A stretch of DNA of 64,000 nucleotides from Candidatus Poribacteria bacterium (GTDB lineage Bacteria; Poribacteria; WGA-4E; WGA-3G), in contig JAJEIP010000114.1 in NCBI GenBank assembly GCA_022827885.1, positions 1 through 64,000 on the forward strand. Reading direction: 5' to 3'. The notes beneath the pieces were generated by a model, which saw only the letters and a program-made list of their open reading frames with translations, had not been told where the DNA came from and made no database searches. A program made the translations under genes and the position numbers. Every line of letters starts with the position of its first letter. Positions within the stretch are counted from its first letter, which is position 1. Below, piece after piece: positions 52,655 through 61,364 of this stretch.

Positions 52655-53878
52655 ATGCTTACCAAAGATCTGCTCCGTTACAAAACCCAGAACGGGCAGA
52701 TTTTACCACAGTTTGTGAATCCAGCAGATAATCGGTTATTGGGAATCGCCGAGCAATTAATCGCTGTTTTTGAAGAATCACCAGCCAAGCCGCGCGCGAC
52801 GCTTTTGGAAAGCAGCAAACACATTATTGATAGCACACCGGGAACCCCTATTGTCAAGCGCGGTCTCGAAAAACTTCTGTTAGATCGGACAGAGTTCGAT
52901 ACGACACCCAACGAAGAACTGATCGCATTTCGACAAAAACTCTTCACGGAGACAAGCCGCCTACTTTCACAAGAAACGTTCGAGAATTACGCCGATTACC
53001 AGGGCAAAGTGTTGGCAGAATCGCAACCAGAAGTTGATCCGACAGACGGAGCGGACCTAACTGCTAAGCTTTACGCAGATCTGCCGAGCAATCAACAGGT
53101 CTTGACATTCAAGACGCTCTCTGCTGAACACTTGCTCCACCGCTATAACACCGCACAGGTCCAAGGGTTACTTCTCCATAGCAATAGTCTCACGCTAAAA
53201 CTCGTCGACGCCATGACAGCCGAACTCCGTCAACTGTTCAAGTATCTCAGATTCAACCAACTCCTCTCCACGATTCGGAAAGCAGAAGAACGCTATCAGA
53301 TTACGGTGGACGGACCGCTCAATCTCTTTTACAAAACAAAACGATACGGCATGAATTTGGCGAATTTCTTCGTCGCCGTGCTGCATCAACCGAAATGGGA
53401 ACTCACTGCGGAAATCCAGTTCCGAAATACTCGCTGGCGGTTATCTCTCGATGAATCGTGCGGGATTAAGCCGATTTCGCAACAGTTCCTCGCCTATATC
53501 CCTGAAGACATTCAACTCTTTCAGACAATGCTGGGGAACAAAACCGATGACTGGCAGATCCGTCCCGGCAGTCAGTTCCTTCCTTTACCGGGCGATCTCT
53601 ACTGCTTCCCAGACTATCAACTCGTTCACAAAAGCGGTGTAGAGACCGCCATTGAGTTATTTCATCCGTGGCATCAAGGACATCTCATCGCGCGACTCAA
53701 CACGCTCGCTGAACAGAAGCATGTGTCCCTTATCCTCGGTGTCTCAAAGGCGTTAGAAAAAAAGCCCCTTATCGCTGACGCACTCGCGGCCTCTGCGTAT
53801 TTCTCACAGTTTGGCTTCACATTTCGAGAGGTCCCAACCATACGCACCCTACTCCCAATCCTGAATGCCCTTGTGTAG
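52655..53878 (+). CDS. DUF790 / Bax1-like nuclease
   Basis: A 407-residue protein of the DUF790 family. In archaea Bax1 is a structure-specific nuclease that binds XPB. The sequence follows the family order: N-terminal MLTKDLLRYKTQNGQILPQF, a central helical/strand domain (LYADLPSNQQVLTF, LLHRYNTAQVQGLLLHS), and a C-terminal nuclease-like region FPDYQLVHKSGVETAIEL then FHPWHQGHL. The motif is altered compared with the usual EIVGFWTPEYL but keeps the D...E arrangement. It uses the CCGCAAGGTATAATTAAAAA leader and follows the helicase by 8 bases, so the two are surely cotranscribed. Confidence 0.85.
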   Translation: MLTKDLLRYKTQNGQILPQFVNPADNRLLGIAEQLIAVFEESPAKPRATLLESSKHIIDSTPGTPIVKRGLEKLLLDRTEFDTTPNEELIAFRQKLFTETSRLLSQETFENYADYQGKVLAESQPEVDPTDGADLTAKLYADLPSNQQVLTFKTLSAEHLLHRYNTAQVQGLLLHSNSLTLKLVDAMTAELRQLFKYLRFNQLLSTIRKAEERYQITVDGPLNLFYKTKRYGMNLANFFVAVLHQPKWELTAEIQFRNTRWRLSLDESCGIKPISQQFLAYIPEDIQLFQTMLGNKTDDWQIRPGSQFLPLPGDLYCFPDYQLVHKSGVETAIELFHPWHQGHLIARLNTLAEQKHVSLILGVSKALEKKPLIADALAASAYFSQFGFTFREVPTIRTLLPILNALV

Positions 53879-53996
53879 CCTAAGAAGGCATATTGCGCAA
53901 AAAATGTGACATTCTATCGCTGATGTGGTATCCTTAACAGGAGAAACCCGTGAATCCTTAGCACTCGAAACTCTCCTGAAAAAATAGAACGCCATT

Positions 53997-55280
53997 ATGG
54001 AAACCGTAGGACTAACTTCCAATCTAACCGCGGCACCACACGAGGTAGGACTCTCAGCAAAACGACTTGCGTGTATCTCCACGACGTCGCAAAAGTTTAT
54101 TGACGAAGAACGACTCGCGGGTGCGGTCACAGTTGTGGCACGGCGTGGTAAAGTGGCATACTTTAAGGCATCCGGTATGATGGACATTGCAGCGAATAAG
54201 TCGATGCAAAAAGATACGATTTTCCGTATCTATTCAATGACCAAACCGATCGCCGCAGTGGCAGTGATGATGCTCTGTGAGGAAGGAAAACTACAACTGG
54301 ATGTCCCGGCTTCGACCTACCTACCCGAATTGGGTAAGTTGAAAGTGGCAGTGGATGCAGATGGAGAATCGCTCCGGTTGGTTGAAGCAGATCGAGAGAT
54401 GACCGTCCGAGACTTGATGCGTCATACCGCTGGATTGCCGGGTGCCGCACGATATATGGCAGGCCAAACCGCAGTCGATAAACGTTATCGCGAGGCAGGT
54501 CTGCACCGTCTGCATGCGTGCGACCTACAGGAGATGGTTGAGAGGCTCGGCAGGATTCCGTTGTTGTACCCACCCGGAACGAAATGGCACTATAGCATCG
54601 CCGCAGATGTCTTGGGTAGATTAATTGAGGTAGTTTCCGGTCAGCCCTTTGATGTGTTTTTAGCCGATCGGATCTTCGAACCGTTGGGTATGCCCGATAC
54701 CGGATTTTACGTGCCAAAGGAGAAAATAGATCGGTTCGCGAATATGTACGGTCCAAAACCGGGCGGAGGTCTACAAACGATTGATGCTCCGGAGGGCGGA
54801 ACAGGTCATGTATCCAAAAATAGTTTTATACAGAAACCGAAATTCCTATCTGCCGGTGGCGGCTTGGTCTCTACCGCTGCTGATTTTACCCGATTGTGTC
54901 TGATGCTCTCAGGCAGAGGCACACTTGCCGGAAAACAGCTCCTGAAGCCTGAATCCGTCGAATTGATGACGCGCAATCATTTACCAGCGCATTTGATACC
55001 GTTGGATAAAAAACCGGATGAACGTTACGCCGGACTCGGTTTCGGCCTCGGTGTCTCGGTTCGCGTCCAGCAGACGGACTGGATACCCGCTTCCCAAGTG
55101 GATGAATACGGCTGGATTGGCGGGACAAGCACCGAATTTTGGATTTCACCGCGAGACGAATTGGTGGCAATCACCCTCGCACAACATATCCCATTTTCCG
55201 AATTGAGCCAGACCCTTAAACCGCGCATCTACGCCGCAATTTTAAAAGAAACGCCTGATGTACGCCAGAAACCGCTTTAA
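53997..55280 (+). CDS. beta-lactamase-family serine hydrolase
   Basis: A 427-residue class C beta-lactamase/DD-peptidase-like hydrolase. The SxxK motif is SMTK in IYSMTKPIAAVAVMML; the tyrosine motif is WHYSIAADVLGRL; a GxG-type region near the C-terminus reads YGWIGGTS. No signal peptide is visible, so it is probably cytoplasmic, as in many esterase-like members. Its role (esterase, lactonase or peptidase) cannot be told. It lies between the repair pair and a glycosidase-like gene with no obvious link. Confidence 0.85.
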   Translation: METVGLTSNLTAAPHEVGLSAKRLACISTTSQKFIDEERLAGAVTVVARRGKVAYFKASGMMDIAANKSMQKDTIFRIYSMTKPIAAVAVMMLCEEGKLQLDVPASTYLPELGKLKVAVDADGESLRLVEADREMTVRDLMRHTAGLPGAARYMAGQTAVDKRYREAGLHRLHACDLQEMVERLGRIPLLYPPGTKWHYSIAADVLGRLIEVVSGQPFDVFLADRIFEPLGMPDTGFYVPKEKIDRFANMYGPKPGGGLQTIDAPEGGTGHVSKNSFIQKPKFLSAGGGLVSTAADFTRLCLMLSGRGTLAGKQLLKPESVELMTRNHLPAHLIPLDKKPDERYAGLGFGLGVSVRVQQTDWIPASQVDEYGWIGGTSTEFWISPRDELVAITLAQHIPFSELSQTLKPRIYAAILKETPDVRQKPL

Positions 55281-55315
55281 CTGACACCTGAAGACGGATA
55301 ACCGATAACTACAAC

Positions 55316-56773
55316 ATGATTATCAAAAACAATCCCGAACACGTTAGTACAGATCAGATAGTGCTTTTTCCTTTCGATGACTACAGCATCCCGTTTCAAC
55401 ACTGCGTCCGTCTACAACTCGTGCCTTACAGAGCCGGGGTCGATCGGACGCAAATTGTGGTGCGTCCTGGTTCGCCCGGCGCGCCAGACAGTGCCTGCGT
55501 CATCTATTACGGGTCCGTCCATCGCGTCGGCGACGAACTCTGGATGTGGTATCTCGGACACGGAGACGACGAGCGTTGGCACCAACGGGTGTGTTTCGCA
55601 AAAAGTCGTGACGGATACACCTGGGAGAAACCGGAACTCGGACTGGTCGCATATAACGGATCCACCCGAAACAATCTCGTCGATATACAAGGCGGACAAT
55701 ATCACATCCAAGCCTGCGTGGTCTACTATGAGCCGGACGATCCCGATCCCGCACGTCGGTTCAAAGCCATTATTGAGACTTCAAAATATTCCCCAAAATT
55801 CGCAGTCATGTTCAGTGAAGACGGACTCCGATGGCGAGAAGCTGAACGGCACCCGAATCCACCCTCCTGTGAGATGTCCGGCGTTACGAAATTCAAGGGA
55901 TGCTACTATCTGAGTGGCCACGGTGGAAGCCACATCGGTCCTACACGGCAGATGGTGATGTATGCGTCCTACGATTTTGAACAGTGGAGCGAGGCATCGT
56001 GCTTGGGGTTCAGACGCGGCAATATCCCGCCAAGACCTGTCGTCTACGGCGCACACCAAGGGGAACAGGTCCATCTCGGTGCGGCACTCTGGAACCGTGG
56101 GAATGTGATCCTCGGTTTCTATGGACAGTGGCACGGACCGGAGAACAACGATCGTCGGCACGTGACGATGGATCTCGGTTTGGTTGTCAGCAATGACGCA
56201 CTGCATTATCGCGAACCGATTCCAGATTTTCAGATGGTAGAGGCGGCGGAAGACGATTTTGAACACTTGCCAACACCGATGAATTTCAAACATGCCTCAC
56301 TTATGCAGGGACAAGGTTTTGAGAACGTTGGTGATGAGACACTTTTCTGGTATGCCCCGTGGCCGGAGCAACTGAGTAACGGGGTTCGGATCGCAACGTG
56401 GCAACGGGATCGACTCGGCTATTTTCAGGCGGCGGATATGCGTCGAAAAACAGAACAACCGCACCACGTAATTTCGACACTCATTGACCTTGAAGGAGAA
56501 TCTTGTACGGTGGCACTGAATGTTGACGGTTTGTCGGAATACGGTCAGGTTACACTTGACATCTTAGACGAGCGTTTTCAACCCATCGAAGGGTACATCA
56601 GAGACGACTGTCTTCCTCTCACATCGGGGTTTCATCAGACGGTGGCATGGAAAAAAGGGAAACGGATTGACGGGAGAAATGGAACAATCCGAATCAGGCT
56701 GAATTACGCCGGAATCCGTCCAGAAGACCCGAAAGTCTACGCCATTTACGTGGAAAAATCGGAGACACCTTGA
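55316..56773 (+). CDS. glycoside hydrolase-like five-bladed propeller protein
   Basis: A 485-residue soluble protein. Blade-like repeats with Asp/Trp-rich strands (VGDELWMWYLGHGDDERW, CFAKSRDGYTWEKPELGL, SEDGLRWREAERHP) recall GH32/43/68-type five-bladed propellers, and a final domain of about 110 residues looks like a beta-sandwich. No clear catalytic set is identified, so it may be an enzyme for sugars or a binding protein. No signal peptide. The leader (GATAACCGATAACTACAAC) is made of the CAGTTATC-type repeat and lacks a normal ribosome site. Confidence 0.65.
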   Translation: MIIKNNPEHVSTDQIVLFPFDDYSIPFQHCVRLQLVPYRAGVDRTQIVVRPGSPGAPDSACVIYYGSVHRVGDELWMWYLGHGDDERWHQRVCFAKSRDGYTWEKPELGLVAYNGSTRNNLVDIQGGQYHIQACVVYYEPDDPDPARRFKAIIETSKYSPKFAVMFSEDGLRWREAERHPNPPSCEMSGVTKFKGCYYLSGHGGSHIGPTRQMVMYASYDFEQWSEASCLGFRRGNIPPRPVVYGAHQGEQVHLGAALWNRGNVILGFYGQWHGPENNDRRHVTMDLGLVVSNDALHYREPIPDFQMVEAAEDDFEHLPTPMNFKHASLMQGQGFENVGDETLFWYAPWPEQLSNGVRIATWQRDRLGYFQAADMRRKTEQPHHVISTLIDLEGESCTVALNVDGLSEYGQVTLDILDERFQPIEGYIRDDCLPLTSGFHQTVAWKKGKRIDGRNGTIRIRLNYAGIRPEDPKVYAIYVEKSETP

Positions 56774-56823
56774 TTCCAATCCCATCTTTTGCTAATATTT
56801 AAGGAAGTGATGGAGGGAAAATT

Positions 56824-57360
56824 ATGACTTTTCTATACGGACTGAACAAATTACGCTGTAGTGGGTTAATGTTAATTGTAGGTTTGATGCTTTGTTTCAT
56901 TGCATGCGGTCCGAAAGCGATCCCTTACTCACAAAGCACGGACGTCCCTGAACCGAATCCCGTTGCCGTCGCACACTATAATTGGGGCATGGCGTATGCC
57001 AACGATGGCAACTTTGGACAAGCCATCATGGAACTCAGCTTGGCAATCGAGAATGAACCCGGGTGGGTTATGCCGTTTTTCACATTAGGCGTTGTCTATG
57101 GAAATTTGGGCGAACTCGACAAAGCGATTCAAGCATGGGAACGCGCCACGCAGTTAGATGTTGACTTCGCGAAGGCACACTATAACCTCGCGGTCGCCTA
57201 TTCACACAAGGCAGAAAAAGGACTCTCAATCGCTTCGTTGCGTGAGGCAATTCGCGTGGACAAGGCAGCACTTTCCGCAGCGAAAACGGAACCTGCCTTT
57301 GATAATATTCGTAACTCTCCAGAATTTCGAGAATTAGAGAAAAACACTGAATCGAATTAG
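56824..57360 (+). CDS. TPR lipoprotein
   Basis: A 178-residue protein. The hydrophobic N-terminus ends in a lipobox (CFIAC), so it is probably lipid-anchored. Three TPR units follow: YNWGMAYANDGNFGQAIMEL, FTLGVVYGNLGELDKAIQAW and YNLAVAYSHKAEKGLSIASL. Such lipoproteins serve as assembly or scaffold factors; the partner is unknown. GGAGGG precedes the ATG. It lies 20 bases before the homoserine-kinase-like gene. Confidence 0.85.
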   Translation: MTFLYGLNKLRCSGLMLIVGLMLCFIACGPKAIPYSQSTDVPEPNPVAVAHYNWGMAYANDGNFGQAIMELSLAIENEPGWVMPFFTLGVVYGNLGELDKAIQAWERATQLDVDFAKAHYNLAVAYSHKAEKGLSIASLREAIRVDKAALSAAKTEPAFDNIRNSPEFRELEKNTESN

Positions 57361-57380
57361 TAAGACCACAGCCGGAAGAT

Positions 57381-58370
57381 ATGGCACGCTACACAACCCT
57401 TTCACCTACAGAACTCGCGCGTATTGTCTCACAATATCCGATTGGCACATCGCTGAAACTTGATGAGATCCCCGGTGGATTCGGGAACAGCAACTTTAAA
57501 CTAACAACCACAGCGGGGGAGTTTCTGCTCAAAATTTGCGATGAAAAAGATCCAGCAGAACTTAACATGCAAATTGAACTGTTGCAACATCTCCAGCAGC
57601 ATGCTTACCCCACGGTATATCCGATCCCAACGAAAGACCGGAAATACCTCACCCACGAGACATTCGGCAGTGTGATGCTCTATCCCTTCCTGCAAGGGGA
57701 ACAACCCCAATCTTCACCGGATACGCTGGCACAACTCGGTGAAGCGTTGGCGCAGCTGCATTATATTCCACCCATCGCCGGACTGCCCCGATTTGCAATG
57801 GGTATCTCACAAATGACTCCTTTTTTCGAGGAGGTCCAAGGCACACCCTTCGCCACGCATCCCTTCGTTGAATCGTTGAAATCGCAATTGGCGTCGATGG
57901 AATCCCAACTCAATGCACGACTTCCGATGGGACTGCTACACGGAGACCTTTTTTTGGATAATACCCTTTTCGACGGCAATCAGATGGTCGCGATCCTCGA
58001 CTTCGAGGAGGGATGTTATGATACACTGTTAATCGATGTTGGAATGACGCTTATCGGTTGTTGTTATACACCGGAGGATCGGCTAAATCTTGGAGCTGCA
58101 CAGCGGTTCTTAGACGCTTACAACGCAGTGCGGCCTTTGACAGAAAGTGAGTGGCAGTCCTTAGACTGCTTTGTTCAGTACGCCGCCCTCTCCATAGCGT
58201 TCTGGCGATTCAGGCAATTTAACATCCGGCGTCCAGACGCACATCGCGCCAACACATATCAGGAAATGATTACCCGCAGTACTCAATTTAAACTTCATAA
58301 GAACGATCTGTTGACAGAAACCCGTCACAGAAATAGCAATCAGCGGTCAGTTAGAAAAAAATGTCTTTAA
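57381..58370 (+). CDS. homoserine kinase-like (ThrB type II / APH-fold) phosphotransferase
   Basis: A 329-residue protein-kinase-fold enzyme. The N-terminal LDEIPGGFGNSNFKLTT and the catalytic/metal motifs LLHGDLFLDNTLFDG and VAILDFEEG match the ThrB-type homoserine kinases, which phosphorylate homoserine in threonine synthesis; aminoglycoside-phosphotransferase relatives are the alternative. The last 16 residues or so are encoded by repeat sequence (near 58330-58352) and overlap the next gene by 10 bases, so the native C-terminus may have been replaced. Confidence 0.8.
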   Translation: MARYTTLSPTELARIVSQYPIGTSLKLDEIPGGFGNSNFKLTTTAGEFLLKICDEKDPAELNMQIELLQHLQQHAYPTVYPIPTKDRKYLTHETFGSVMLYPFLQGEQPQSSPDTLAQLGEALAQLHYIPPIAGLPRFAMGISQMTPFFEEVQGTPFATHPFVESLKSQLASMESQLNARLPMGLLHGDLFLDNTLFDGNQMVAILDFEEGCYDTLLIDVGMTLIGCCYTPEDRLNLGAAQRFLDAYNAVRPLTESEWQSLDCFVQYAALSIAFWRFRQFNIRRPDAHRANTYQEMITRSTQFKLHKNDLLTETRHRNSNQRSVRKKCL

Positions 58371-60094
58371 TACGATTAGAACACGTCACCAAATTGTACG
58401 ATCCAGACCTGATTCTCGACGATATTTCGGTTTCAATTGAGCATGGAGACCGAATCGGATTAATTGGTCGTAACGGCACAGGAAAAACAACGTTACTTAA
58501 AATTATAAACGGTCTGCTTGCTAATTTTAAAGGGAAAGTTGTCTCAGCGAAGGGCTTACGCATCGGTTACCTCAGTCAAGAACCGGATCTCGCACATGAC
58601 TGCACCCTAAGGCAAGAGATGCTCAAGGTTTTTGAAAAACGGCGTGCGCTTGAAGACAAGATGCTCTTGCTCGCAGAGGAGATGGAAACAGAAGAGGCAC
58701 CAGACCTCTTAGCAGCATACGCTCGGATTCAAGAACAGCACGAACGACTCGGGGGTTACGATTATGAACACCAGATCAATCGTATCCTCGGTGGTTTAGG
58801 TTTCAGCGAACTGGACTTCAATCTCCCGATTCGTGTTCTCAGCGGTGGACAGAAAAGCCGAGCGACACTCGCAAAGCTGCTCCTTGAAAAGCCAGATCTC
58901 CTGCTTTTTGACGAACCCACGAATCACCTCGACATCAACGCAATTGAGTGGCTCGAAAACTATCTCAACGTTGAATACAACGGCGCAGTCCTCGTCGTTT
59001 CTCACGATCGGTACTTCTTAGATAAGGTCGTTCGCAAGGTTTGGGAACTCGAAGAACACCAGATAAAAATTTATCGTGGAAACTACTCCAAGTACGTCGA
59101 AACGAAAAGGGTTGAACAATTAGTCGCAGAACGAGCATTCAAAAAACAGCAGGCGTTCATTGAACACGAAGAGGACTTTATCCGCCGTAACATGGCGGGG
59201 CAACGCACACGAGAGGCACAAGGTAGACAGAAAAAACTGAATCGCTTGGAAAGAGTCGAAAAACCGAAATCCGATGCACCGACCCTCAGTCTCAGTTTTA
59301 CGCCTGAAACCCGCGGTGGAAACGACATCCTCCGATGCCAAAAGGTTGGTAAATCATTCGGCGATAAGGTCATTTTTACGGATCTGAATTTTGAGGTATA
59401 CCGACGCGATGTTATCGGAATTATTGGGGCGAACGGCACAGGAAAAACAACGTTCTTCCGAATGATCTTAGGCGACGAAGCGCCAACCGAGGGGGAAATG
59501 TGGGTAGGTCCCACACTTAAGCTTGGGTACTATGCGCAGGAATTGGAGGGACTCAATCCAGACAACGAAATTATTGACGAAATCTGGGCACTTCGACCGA
59601 AACATACACAAGGCGAAATACGTAACTTCTTGGGTAAGTTTCTATTTTCCGGTGATGATGTGTTCAAAAGGATCGGAAACTTAAGCGGTGGAGAACAGAG
59701 CCGGGTGCTACTCGCGAAGTTACTATTAGCGAATGCGAATGTCCTACTCCTCGATGAACCAACGAACCATCTTGACATCCCGGCACGCGAGGCATTGGAA
59801 GCAGCACTGGCGGAATATCCGGCAACGCTCTTTATTATTTCTCACGATCGGTACCTGCTGAACAATCTCGCAACAAAATTGCTAATTTTTGATGGTAACC
59901 CCGGAGGGACTGCGGAACTTTTCGAAGGCAACTATGCTGAGTATGTGGCACAGCAGCAACAAGTACTTCAAGTGAATCAACCAAGCAAAAATAATCAAGA
60001 AGCGCAGCACATCCAAAAGAACGCACTGAAACCTAAGTCGAAAGCGAAGCGCAAGCGAAAGATGAAGGCACAACGCCTCGTCGGCAGCAATTAA
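58361..60094 (+). CDS. ABC-F family ATPase
   Basis: A 577-residue soluble protein with two ATPase domains. First: Walker A GRNGTGKT, signature LSGGQKSR, Walker B LLLFDEPTNHLD. A linker (about residues 240-310: KKQQAFIEHEEDFIRRN) leads to the second: GANGTGKT, LSGGEQSR, VLLLDEPTNHLD. The C-terminal tail is strongly basic (KPKSKAKRKRKMKAQRL), as in Uup-type or other ABC-F proteins that act on ribosomes or DNA junctions. Subtype is uncertain. It overlaps the preceding gene by 10 bases and has no clear ribosome site, so translation may be coupled. Confidence 0.92.
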   Translation: MSLIRLEHVTKLYDPDLILDDISVSIEHGDRIGLIGRNGTGKTTLLKIINGLLANFKGKVVSAKGLRIGYLSQEPDLAHDCTLRQEMLKVFEKRRALEDKMLLLAEEMETEEAPDLLAAYARIQEQHERLGGYDYEHQINRILGGLGFSELDFNLPIRVLSGGQKSRATLAKLLLEKPDLLLFDEPTNHLDINAIEWLENYLNVEYNGAVLVVSHDRYFLDKVVRKVWELEEHQIKIYRGNYSKYVETKRVEQLVAERAFKKQQAFIEHEEDFIRRNMAGQRTREAQGRQKKLNRLERVEKPKSDAPTLSLSFTPETRGGNDILRCQKVGKSFGDKVIFTDLNFEVYRRDVIGIIGANGTGKTTFFRMILGDEAPTEGEMWVGPTLKLGYYAQELEGLNPDNEIIDEIWALRPKHTQGEIRNFLGKFLFSGDDVFKRIGNLSGGEQSRVLLAKLLLANANVLLLDEPTNHLDIPAREALEAALAEYPATLFIISHDRYLLNNLATKLLIFDGNPGGTAELFEGNYAEYVAQQQQVLQVNQPSKNNQEAQHIQKNALKPKSKAKRKRKMKAQRLVGSN

Positions 60095-60190
60095 AAACCG
60101 CCAATTTCGGAAAAAATGCAGATAATTTTTAGTCAAACACCAAGTTTGGACGAAAAACTCCCGAAAATTACCATTTTTTTGCAGTTTAAT

Positions 60191-60219
60191 TTGACATCTG
60201 GATAAAGTCGGTGTATAAT
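60191..60219 (+). promoter_or_regulatory. consensus sigma-70 promoter of the MarR-like gene
   Basis: Exact consensus TTGACA (60191-60196), 17-base spacer and TATAAT (60214-60219). The leader to ATG 60348 is about 120 bases and holds two candidate operators. Confidence 0.8.
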
Positions 60220-60226
60220 TATTCTA

Positions 60227-60263
60227 TCGTATACGACGGAAAATATGTCCAATATAGGACATA
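60227..60263. promoter_or_regulatory. candidate operators downstream of the promoter
   Basis: A 10-base palindrome TCGTATACGA (about 60227-60236) and an inverted repeat TATGTCC-N6-GGACATA (60244-60263) lie just past the -10 box. MarR proteins bind such palindromes, so autorepression by the gene at 60348 is likely. Two further direct repeats (TTGAAAGTAT) lie nearer to the start. Confidence 0.5.
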
Positions 60264-60347
60264 ATAACTTTTTGTGATTTGAAAGTATTACCCAACACCG
60301 CCGACTTTCACTCAACAGTAAGTTTGGCTTGAAAGTATCGCCAAAAT

Positions 60348-61226
60348 ATGTCTAAAGACCAGGAATTCCATACTGAAATTGATGTCGTGATGCGAGTGAT
60401 GCGTCATGCGCAGGCGGCTGTCAAATCGAGGTTTATTCAGGAAGTCGTCCCGAATCGCCTGACGATTGTCCAATTCAACGCTCTCCAACATCTTCATTGG
60501 TATGGGCGCGAGGCGGGTATGTCAGTGAGTGAACTCGGCGAGCATTTGGGTCTTGCCCATAATACAACATCCGCCTTAGTGAGTCGTCTTGAACGGCACG
60601 GTTGGGTCGTTCGTCGTAAATGTGATAAGGATCGGAGACGTGCACGGATTCAACTCACCCCACAGTCTGAAAAACTTTTCCGAGAACGCGTCGTCCACGA
60701 GACAAACTTTTGGGAAAGTACTTTTGGACAATTATCCCCACAAGAGCAGGAAACCCTGATTGACAGCCTAAAACGGTTGAAACAGGTGATGGCGAAGCCG
60801 GTGTGGCCAAGTTATGCGCAGTTACATCCACGTGACGCGGACCATCTACAAAAACGGTTTGAAGCGGATCTGGACGAACTGGCACAAGCAAAACTCAAAC
60901 TTGTCGGGATGCGATTGATTCTCGCACAAATCGCCGAAAAACGCAACGAACATGAACTTGCAGCATACCTGAACCAAGCTGCTTCTGAGGAGATACGCCA
61001 CACGAACCAACTGTTGGGAATGCTCGGACATGGTGAGAATTTCGAGAGACTCCTCTCATCACTCATCCAGGAAGATGCCCTGGTCTATGAGGAATTATTA
61101 TCGTTGCTCGAGACAAATCCACATGCCGAAGAAGACGAAGAATTAATTGTCCTACAACAGATGGTTCAAGACAGCCAGAGATATAAACGTTGGTTTCGCA
61201 GTGTCTACAAACAAACGAATCAGTGA
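60348..61226 (+). CDS. MarR-family regulator with extra helical domain
   Basis: A 292-residue protein. Residues about 1-145 form a MarR winged helix (VSELGEHLGLAHNTTSALVS, LERHGWVVRRKCDKDRRRAR). The remaining 145 residues are all-helical with features of a ferritin-like/rubrerythrin-type bundle: ELAAYLNQAASEEIRHTNQL has the EExxH pattern, and later DALVYEELLSLLE and MVQDSQRYKRWF recall the second pair of helices, though the second EExxH is not seen. Sensing of metal, oxygen or peroxide is a plausible guess. It has a strong consensus promoter and candidate operators. The ATG has no clear ribosome site. Confidence 0.75.
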   Translation: MSKDQEFHTEIDVVMRVMRHAQAAVKSRFIQEVVPNRLTIVQFNALQHLHWYGREAGMSVSELGEHLGLAHNTTSALVSRLERHGWVVRRKCDKDRRRARIQLTPQSEKLFRERVVHETNFWESTFGQLSPQEQETLIDSLKRLKQVMAKPVWPSYAQLHPRDADHLQKRFEADLDELAQAKLKLVGMRLILAQIAEKRNEHELAAYLNQAASEEIRHTNQLLGMLGHGENFERLLSSLIQEDALVYEELLSLLETNPHAEEDEELIVLQQMVQDSQRYKRWFRSVYKQTNQ

Positions 61227-61364
61227 CTTCCATTTTGTCAATGACCACTTGCGTTTCTGACTTCCAATAATGGGGTTTAGCGACGCTCGTATAGCCAACT
61301 TCGCTGCCAGAACCTAACAAAGTTAGAAACCCCTTTCCCGGTCAATGACGCTTAAGAGGAGAAC

